From an uncultured Eubacteriales bacterium (lineage in GTDB: Bacteria; Bacillota; Clostridia; Oscillospirales; Acutalibacteraceae): a stretch of 5,264 bases of DNA. Below the pieces are notes generated by a model. It made no database searches. It was not told the origin of the DNA and saw only the letters and a program-made list of their open reading frames with translations. Made by a program: the position numbers and the translations under genes. Of this stretch, positions 1 to 5,264 are shown piece by piece. The stretch spans positions 1-5,264 of the forward strand of contig ONRO01000314.1 of NCBI GenBank assembly GCA_900320235.1, given 5' to 3'. The number at the start of each line of letters is the position of its first letter. The first letter of the stretch is position 1.

Positions 1-102
1 AGTGAAGGAAGGCTCGTTTTCATCCTCCTCATCTACAAAGTCCTCATAGTTTCCTTCTGATAATTTTTCAAGTATCTCATCTATGCGGTCAAGTTCCTTC
101 TT
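1..102 (-). other. Charged, acidic linker after the nuclease domain
   Basis: Residues 1721-1754 begin with a charged helix (KKELDRIDEILEKL) and turn into an acidic, probably disordered stretch ending at the window edge (FVDEEDENEPSFT). No stop codon is reached. In full-length members of this family a small DUF3320 domain usually follows the nuclease, so this segment is probably the linker to it. Confidence 0.65.
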
Positions 103-3100
103 GCTGTTATCCCACCAGTCCATAGACCATACTCTCATTATCTTCCAGCCTAGTCCATCAAGAACTCCTATCTGAGCAATTTCTCTGTCTCTCGTTGTCT
201 TTGCTCTGCCGTAGCTCAGGCCGTCAAGAAGAATGCCCAGGAGGTATTTTTCGGGATCCTTAGGATCGACTACTCCGATATCAATTCTGTATTCAGAATT
301 TCCGACCATTCTCTCTGTCTTATAGCCCTTTTCTTCAATATGAGCGCATATTGCTTCAGCAATTCCCCTGATATTGTTCTTATCCGCTGTAACGCTGTTG
401 CCGTCACTGACAAGGGGCTTTCCTGCTGCATAATCAAGGAAGGACTTGAGGGCTGCAACACCATCTGCAGCGGTTCTTGAAAGATCAATCATATCAGCAG
501 TAAGAGATGAGAATACGATCATTTCACATCTTGCTCTTGATACTGCTACATTAAGTCTTCTCCATCCGCCTTCCCTGTTAAGAGGACCAAAGTTCATTGA
601 TACTCTTCCGTTTTTATCCGGACCGTATCCTATGGAGAACATTATTACATCTCTTTCGTCACCCTGAACATTTTCAAGATTCTTTATAAACAGCGGTTCT
701 TCACTGTTATATGCCCAGGCTTCAAGCTCCGGATCATCTGTGCAGGCTTCATTGAGAAGGTCATCAATAAGATTCTGCTGGTTAACATTGAATGTTACTA
801 TTCCTACGCTCAGTTTACTGTCTGCTTCATCATGTGCTCTGCGCCTGAGTTCCTCAACTATTGCCTTTGCCTCTGCAAGATTGCTGCGGCTCTTGCCTCT
901 TTCAAATACACCGTCAACCGGAACGAGCCTTACTTTTGTTTCTCTGTCATTTACAGACGGGAACGTATAAAGCCTGTTTTCATAGAATTCATGGTTGCTG
1001 AAAGCAATAAGGCTTTCGTGACGGCTTCTGTAATGCCAGAGAAGATGAGTCTGAGGCATATTCAGTGCAAGACAATCATCAAGAATACTGTCAAGGTCTT
1101 CAATATCCAGATTATCTTCATCAACAGACGTAGTGGAGAAGAAGGAAGTAGGCGGCATCTGCTTGGGATCTCCCACGATTACAGCATTGCTGCCCCTTGC
1201 AAGCACACCCACAGCCTTACAGGTCGGAAGCTGTGATGCTTCGTCAAAGACTACAATATCAAAGGGCTTGCGTTTCGGATCGAGATATTGTGCAGCTGAT
1301 ATGGGGCTCATGAGCATACAGGGACAAAGCCTTGGAAGCATATTCGGAAGCTGCTCGAAAAGCTTGCGTATGCTTACTCCCCTGCCTCCGCTTCTTATTG
1401 CTTTCTGCAGAATACCAAGCTCACTGCTCTGGGCTGCTTCTCTTTCAAAATTAGGTACCTTTGAAGCAAGACGGCAGTAGATTTCCTGTCGTGTCAATGC
1501 TGTTATTTCTTTATCCATCCGTTTGAACTGACGGATCTTTTCATTGAATACCGGTCCTGAGAACTTATTGAGTGCAGAGCTTCCGTCTATTGCTTTCATA
1601 GCAAGAACCTTGGATATGGTCTTTATATATGCACCCTTGATATCTGTATGAGGCATACCGTTTCTGTATGCGATGACCGCAGGTGAAAGTCCTGCTACCT
1701 CTGCTTCTTCCGATATATCATTCCAGGTGATCCATTCCTTCATCTTATCAGAATTCTGAGCGATTGTATCACACATTGCTGTGTCATGCTCAATCCAGCA
1801 GTCAACATCGCCTGTTCTGATTTCAAGGAATGCATAGAAATCTGATCTTGCTTTTTCAAGCTTTTCCCATGCTTCTGTAAGTACAGGAATAACCTCTTTT
1901 GCATCAGTATTTCCGCAGTATGTCATTCTGAATTCATCTGATCCAGTTATTTCAAGCAGCTTTGCTGCGCTGTCCTTTGCCTTGTAAGATCTCTTAGAAA
2001 TCTCCTGCCAGTCTGTATCCTTACCGTTATACAAACTGCCCAGATCCTTGCCGTAGGTTTCAAACAGCCGGTCTGCTTCTTTTTTCTCAGTCTGATAATT
2101 TGTAAGATCAGTCAGGATAGTTTCAAGGGAATTCTTATCCACTGGTGAATCAGAATACTGGGATATCTGCTTATGAAGCTTACTCAGACCCATTGATTTT
2201 GCCAGGAACCATTTTGCTGAAGTCTCTCTGAATTCATTCAGAAGTGCTCTGCCGTCAAGCGTATAGAAATCGCTTTTCCAGTTGGGGCCAAGCTTTTCCT
2301 GAAGCTGAGCTGCGCTTATATTATGTTCGCATAGATCCCATATACCAAACATATAATTTGTCATATTGTCAGTCTTTGCCCAGGCTGATGGCATATCAAA
2401 CCAGACTGCTGCTTCTCTTGCCAGATCAACTGTTTTCTTTGAAGCAGCGTATGTGTTTACCGGCTGACCCGATGACTCTGAAAAAGCACTCAACGGCTGT
2501 TTTATCTCTTCAAGAGCATTTTTATATGATTCCAGCTCCGTCGGAAGCTGCATTCTGAAATGCTGTGTATATACCTTTACTCCTATGGGTTCAAGAGGAT
2601 GATCCTTCGGATGTCCTGTTCCCTTAGCAGCCGCGATCAGTCTTTCCAGCATTACTTCCTGCTTTTCAATTGCGTCAGCATCAATATGCTTCACAAGATC
2701 TTCATCAAAAGGCGGAAGCTCAGGATACATTATATTTGCTTCGTAATCATTTATCAGATGATAAAGCGATTTTCCGCAGGGCTGACGTCTGTGCAGCGCA
2801 CCAGCATAAATATCAAGCTCATGTCTGATATCTGAAATTGCCTGTGCTCTCTGGACAAAGGAACGTCTGCTCCTGGACTTTGTAACCTCTGAGGCTTTTC
2901 TGAGCTGTTCAAGAACAGCCTTTTTCTTCGATTTATTTGAATGCAGCTCCAGACAGAAATCACCAATGCCTATTTTATCAAGACGCTTCTGTACTACTTC
3001 AAGTGCTGCCATCTTTTCTGCAACGAACAGAACTGTCTTTCCCTGTGCAAGCGCATTTGCAATAAGTGCGGTGATAGTCTGGGATTTACCTGTACCGGGG

Positions 3101-5264
3101 GGGCCGTGAAGAACAAAGCTTTCTCCCTTTCCTGCACATTCAATTGCATACAGCTGTGATGCATCCGCTGGCATAGGAAGAAGAACCTCGTCCTCGGGCA
3201 CTCGCTTGCCCATATCCATTTCCTGGGCTTTCCATGCAAGCTTACCGTCCATAAGACTTTTTACAATCTTATTTTCAGCCAGATCTGCGCTGCGGTTTCT
3301 TATATCATTCCACATTACAAACTGCGAGAATGAGAAAATACCAAGATATGCAGTTTCGTTTACATCCCAGTTTTTCTTTTCCATTACGGCCTTGCGGATA
3401 ATTGTAAATACCTTTCTTGTATCTATGCCATGTTCATCATGAGGCAGGGGATCAAGTCCCTGGATATCTATTTCATAATCCTGCTTCAGCTTTTCGAGAA
3501 GGGTAATATTCATCACAGGATCTTCATCACGCAGTCTGATAACATATCCTTTTGAAGCAGACTTTCTTACCATTTCAATCGGGAGAAGAAGGATCGGAGC
3601 ATATCTTGCCTTTGTACTCTTCGGGTTTTCATACCAGCGGAGAAGTCCGAGAGCTATATACAATGTATTTGCACCGTTTTCTTCCATTGCAAGCTTTGAA
3701 GCTCTGTATATCTCCTTGATCGCATTTCCAAGCTCTGTTTCAGTAAATACTGAACGCAGACGATGATTATTGAATTCTGATTTAATTATTTCTGCACAAT
3801 CGCCTATTTCTGACAATGCATCAAAGGTTACTCCTCCGGAAAGCTTTACATCCTCCGGACGTGGCATTACGCTGAAATCTTCATCGTCAGCAAGAGCATC
3901 CTCAAGATCATCAACCGAACTGATAATCAGCGGTACGGTTGTTTTTGAAATTCTGAAATTAATAAGAGCATTCCTGAGTCCCAGATCAAGCAGCTTTCTT
4001 TCCCACTGCTGCATCTTTGTAAGAGGCGTTTTTTCTGTTTCATCTATTGTAATAACAGAACCAAGCTCCTTCGGAACAGCTGTCAGTTCTGCTTCATCTC
4101 TTGTCTTTTGCATGACTGTCCAGCCGCTGTCGCTCTTTATCCTCATGGGAATAGGCTTTATTCCGCTGAGCCTTGAACGCTTTACATCTATAATGTAAAG
4201 TGCATCTGCAATTTCCTTGACTGCTGCCTGGGATGCTTCATCAAAGGCAACGTCATGTCCGGCGTTCATTTCTGTACATTCAACAACAGCAATCTCATTT
4301 ATTCCGTCTGCAAGCTTTTTGCTCAGTAATGCAGTATCATCCTGAACTGCCTCCGGGAAGGTCATATCTTCAAGCCACAGACCTGCAAATATATGATCTT
4401 TTTTCAGTATAAGTATAGGGTGAATTCCTACAAGCTCAAGTGCAGATGCATAAAGCAGCGTCATATCCATACAGGTGCCCAGCTTCTGCTCTATGATCTT
4501 ATCACAGAGCCGTACACGCTGACCTGCTGATTCAAAGCTTGCCTGAGGCATTGAATATACAATATTCAGTTCCTGAATAGCTCCGTAAATTGCAGCAGCC
4601 TGTTTTAATACCTTATTCGGATCACAGCTAAGATATCCGGTAAAGGAAGGATCTCCTGTCCATTTTTCAAGAAGCTGTGACGCTTTCTTTATTATATTGA
4701 CTATATCCGGATGATTCGGTGTAACAAACGAACACAGAAGCTCAGGATACAGTCCGAAGCCTGTGCATTCATCATAAGCAAGTACATCCAGTTCCTTGCT
4801 GAGTCTTGCAATCGTCATGCCATCCTTGGACAGCTCAAACTGAATACTTCCTTTGACTGCTTCAGTAAGTGAAACCAGCTTGTCGCCGTTCAGTCTGAGA
4901 GAAGCATGCTTTATTTCAAAATCAGATTCCGGAGATATGTATTCGATATGAGTCATATATGGCTGGCAAAGCTCATCAACCGATGTGATCACAAGATCAA
5001 TATCCTTGATCGGATCATTATTTCCGTTTCTGATCTTTATTGACTTAACAATTTCGAGTCCGTTCTGCTGAAGTGCGAAATTTGCAGTTGATATCACATC
5101 AGCTTCAAGCGTAACATTTGGATCCAGATATGCATCGGGATCAACGGGATTTTCAGTTTCCCCGGACTCAGAATAATCCGGTTCTGCATCTGCCTCGGAA
5201 ATGACATCTGTATTCTCAGATCCGAAAACAGGCTTGTCCGTCTCTTCTTCGTTATCCTCTTCTA
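1..5264 (-). CDS. Giant DUF4011 / UPF1-like SF1 helicase with C-terminal Vsr-like nuclease domain (partial, both ends outside window)
   Basis: One open frame runs through the whole window with no stop in 1754 codons, plus two bases of a further codon at 5263-5264. It encodes a predicted cytoplasmic ATP-driven DNA or RNA translocase. All SF1 motifs are readable in order: Q motif PADASQLYAI (Gln703), Walker A GPPGTGKS (720-727), motif Ia TVLFVAEKMAAL (743-754), motif II DEASQ (1340-1344), motif III GDPKQMPP (1364-1371), HYRSRHE (1410-1416), QGDERD (1533-1538) and VAVSRAR (1572-1578). The motor is preceded by DUF4011 (WERKLLDLGLRN, 420-431) and followed by a Vsr-like nuclease domain. Complete relatives, as I recall them, are roughly 1700-2100 residues, so most of the protein is here. 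No signal peptide or membrane segment is visible. The start must lie upstream: the first in-frame Met is residue 103, inside a folded domain. Architecture resembles single-gene Hhe-type anti-phage proteins; the biological role is inferred. Confidence 0.95.
103..462 (-). other. Vsr-like PD-(D/E)XK nuclease domain (REase_MTES_1575 type), altered active site
   Basis: Residues about 1601-1720. The domain reads: helix GIAEAICAHIEEKGY, strand YRIDIGVVDP with Asp1661, strand KYLLGILLDG with Asp1680, then AKTTRDREIAQIGVLDGLGW and IMRVWSMDWW (ending at 1717). This is the order of Vsr-like nucleases attached to DUF4011 helicases, expected to cut DNA next to where the motor acts. In many relatives the second strand reads GIECDG, with Glu as a catalytic ligand. 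Here that position is Leu1678, and the YHSS segment after it is SYGR. Asp1661, Asp1680, Lys1688 and the TRDRE block remain, so activity is uncertain. Confidence 0.85.
463..1362 (-). other. SF1 helicase motor, motifs II-VI (end of RecA-like domain 1 and RecA-like domain 2)
   Basis: Residues about 1301-1600. PCMLMSPISAAQYL leads into VVFDEASQ (motif II, Asp1340-Glu1341, magnesium and ATP hydrolysis). AVIVGDPKQMPPTSF is motif III with Gln1368. LLWHYRSRHESLIAF carries Arg1412 of motif IIIa/IV. SVGIVTFNVNQQ (from 1485) is a domain-2 strand, VQGDERDVIMFSIGYG is motif V, and NREGGWRRLNVAVSRAR is motif VI with the arginine finger region Arg1576 and Arg1578. Motif wording is that of the UPF1-like (AAA_11/AAA_12) branch. 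No key motor residue is missing. Confidence 0.93.
1363..2862 (-). other. Large mostly helical insertion within RecA-like domain 1
   Basis: About 500 residues (801-1300) between motif Ia and motif II, rich in Lys, Glu, Leu, Trp and Ala and likely mostly alpha-helical with coiled-coil stretches. Recognisable blocks are ELDIYAGALH followed by PCGKSLY (815-834), AAAKGTGHPKDHPLEPIG (877-894) and FNEKIRQFKRMDKEITALTRQEI near 1239-1261. These match blocks I recall in the same place in other DUF4011 helicases, so the insertion is a family feature and not a foreign gene. In UPF1-like enzymes, stalk and 1B/1C insertions sit here and contact nucleic acid; that role is inferred for this one. Confidence 0.7.
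2863..3195 (-). other. SF1 helicase motor, first part of RecA-like domain 1 (Q motif, Walker A, motif Ia)
   Basis: Residues about 690-800. LPMPADASQLYAI contains the Q-motif Gln703, which reads the adenine of ATP. GPPGTGKSQT (720-729; positions 3076-3105) is a perfect Walker A with Lys726. TVLFVAEKMAALEVV (from 743) is motif Ia, and GDFCLELHSNKSKK (767-780) is a conserved strand and loop seen in DUF4011 helicases. All the key residues for ATP binding are present, so an active ATPase is expected. A long insertion separates this block from motif II. Confidence 0.93.
3301..4020 (-). other. DUF4011 domain and connection to the helicase motor
   Basis: The signature WERKLLDLGLRNALINF (residues 420-436) is the classic opening of DUF4011. 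Further family-typical blocks follow: TLYIALGLLRWYE, RYAPILLLPIEMVR (from residue 553), IRLRDEDPVMNITLLEKL (from 575) and GIFSFSQFVMWNDI (641-654). The domain always precedes the SF1 motor in these proteins and is of unknown biochemical function. It may couple the N-terminal modules to the ATPase. Domain borders are approximate. Confidence 0.85.
4138..4767 (-). other. Helical linker and transglutaminase-like domain
   Basis: After the beta domain come ELLCSFVTPNHPDI and a helical stretch (residues about 173-235). A papain/transglutaminase-like core follows: SFESAGQRVRLCDKII, then GTCMDMTLLYASALE with Cys264 at the start of a helix, then DHIFAGLWLED with His290, then a strand AVVECT with Glu328. 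Cys at a helix N terminus followed by a His at the head of a strand is the hallmark of transglutaminase-like cysteine enzymes, and Glu328 sits where the third catalytic acid, usually Asp, would be. The domain ends near LYIIDVKRSR (355-364), just before DUF4011. This domain recurs in the family. Whether it is an active protease or transferase or only a fold is not known from the sequence. Confidence 0.6.
4768..5100 (-). other. Beta-rich, probably Ig-like N-terminal domain
   Basis: Residues about 55-165 alternate hydrophobic and polar residues in short strands, for example EIVKSIKIRN (70-79), IDLVITSV, FEIKHASLRL and GSIQFELSKDG, ending at LDVLAYDECTGFG. The pattern, strand-N-polar-strand with a final LA-[YD]-[DE]-x-x-G, is what I recall from the N-terminal beta-sandwich of DUF4011 helicases. 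It is probably a protein-interaction or scaffolding module. The fold assignment rests on pattern only, so confidence is moderate. Confidence 0.5.
5101..5262 (-). other. Acidic low-complexity N-terminal segment
   Basis: Residues 1-54 of the visible protein contain 20 Asp or Glu and a single Lys, with Pro, Ser, Thr and Asn between them and almost no hydrophobic clusters. This looks like a disordered linker or extension. In the relatives I remember the beta-rich domain that follows sits close to the N terminus, so this is either a species-specific acidic extension or a linker to another domain upstream of the window. No function can be assigned from sequence. Confidence 0.7.

Noticed and set aside
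446..667. Plus-strand open frame of 73 codons, and other short plus-strand frames at 740-970, 1133-1480, 2244-2558, 2560-2835, 2941-3159 and 3206-3442
   Set aside because: All are shadows of the long minus-strand gene, with no family resemblance and no promoter or ribosome binding site context that I could support.
832..1236. Plus-strand open frame of 134 codons
   Set aside because: It is antisense to helicase motifs II to IV, which are perfectly conserved on the other strand. No ribosome binding site or recognisable domain was seen.
2754..2966. Minus-strand short frames at 270-488, 2754-2966 and 2994-3239
   Set aside because: They are on the same strand but in other frames than the helicase gene. 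The main frame shows conserved motifs across each stretch, so these are out-of-frame shadows.
3770..4198. Plus-strand open frame of 142 codons, Ser- and Phe-rich
   Set aside because: It lies wholly antisense to the DUF4011 coding region, has a low-complexity composition typical of reverse-complemented Glu/Leu-rich codons, and resembles no family I know.
4180..4200. Perfect inverted repeat with 8-base arms (CTTTACAT / ATGTAAAG) and a 5-base loop containing TATAAT at 4189-4194
   Set aside because: It sits in codons for the conserved-looking LYIIDV stretch. About one such repeat is expected by chance in a window this size, there is no T-tract for a terminator, and no -35 box lies at a suitable distance for a promoter.
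5095..5097. GTG codon (residue 56) as a possible internal start of the large gene
   Set aside because: The frame stays open upstream to the window edge, no Shine-Dalgarno-like sequence precedes it, and the first ATG (residue 103, 4954-4956) falls inside the beta-rich domain. The true start is beyond 5264.
1..5264. CRISPR array, tandem repeats, tRNA, rRNA or insertion-sequence ends
   Set aside because: No regularly spaced repeats, no structural RNA signatures and no terminal inverted repeats or target duplications were seen. The full length is accounted for by coding sequence.

Overview
The whole window lies inside one very large gene on the minus strand. The frame whose codons end at positions divisible by three (read from 5262 down to 1) has no stop in 1754 consecutive codons, and neither the start nor the stop codon is in the window. 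Residue numbers here count from the codon at 5260-5262. The product is a giant multidomain protein: a UPF1-like superfamily 1 helicase of the DUF4011 type with a C-terminal Vsr-like PD-(D/E)XK nuclease domain. I see no second gene, RNA gene, mobile element, CRISPR array, promoter or terminator.

Order from N to C terminus (high to low coordinates): an acidic low-complexity segment (5101-5262); a beta-rich, probably Ig-like domain (about 4768-5100); a helical stretch and a transglutaminase/cysteine-protease-like domain with GTC and DHIFAG motifs (about 4138-4767); DUF4011 (about 3301-4020); the first half of the helicase motor with the Q motif, Walker A GPPGTGKS and motif Ia (about 2863-3195); a large mostly helical insertion (about 1363-2862); the second half of the motor with DEASQ, GDPKQMPP, QGDERD and VAVSRAR (about 463-1362); the nuclease domain (about 103-462); and an acidic tail that runs off the window at 1. 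A C-terminal DUF3320 domain, usual in this family, would lie just beyond position 1.

The AT-leaning composition, frequent ATA, AGA and GAA codons, and overall sequence style suggest a Clostridia-type Bacillota, perhaps a Ruminococcus relative. This is an impression from sequence, not a database result. Proteins of this architecture (DUF4011 helicase plus Vsr-like nuclease) include the single-gene anti-phage system called Hhe, so an anti-phage or other nucleic-acid surveillance role is plausible. The window contains no neighbours to test that. The most interesting points are the non-canonical nuclease active site (Leu where many relatives have the catalytic Glu), the apparently intact Cys-His pair of the transglutaminase-like domain, and a seven-base C run inside the Walker A codons.
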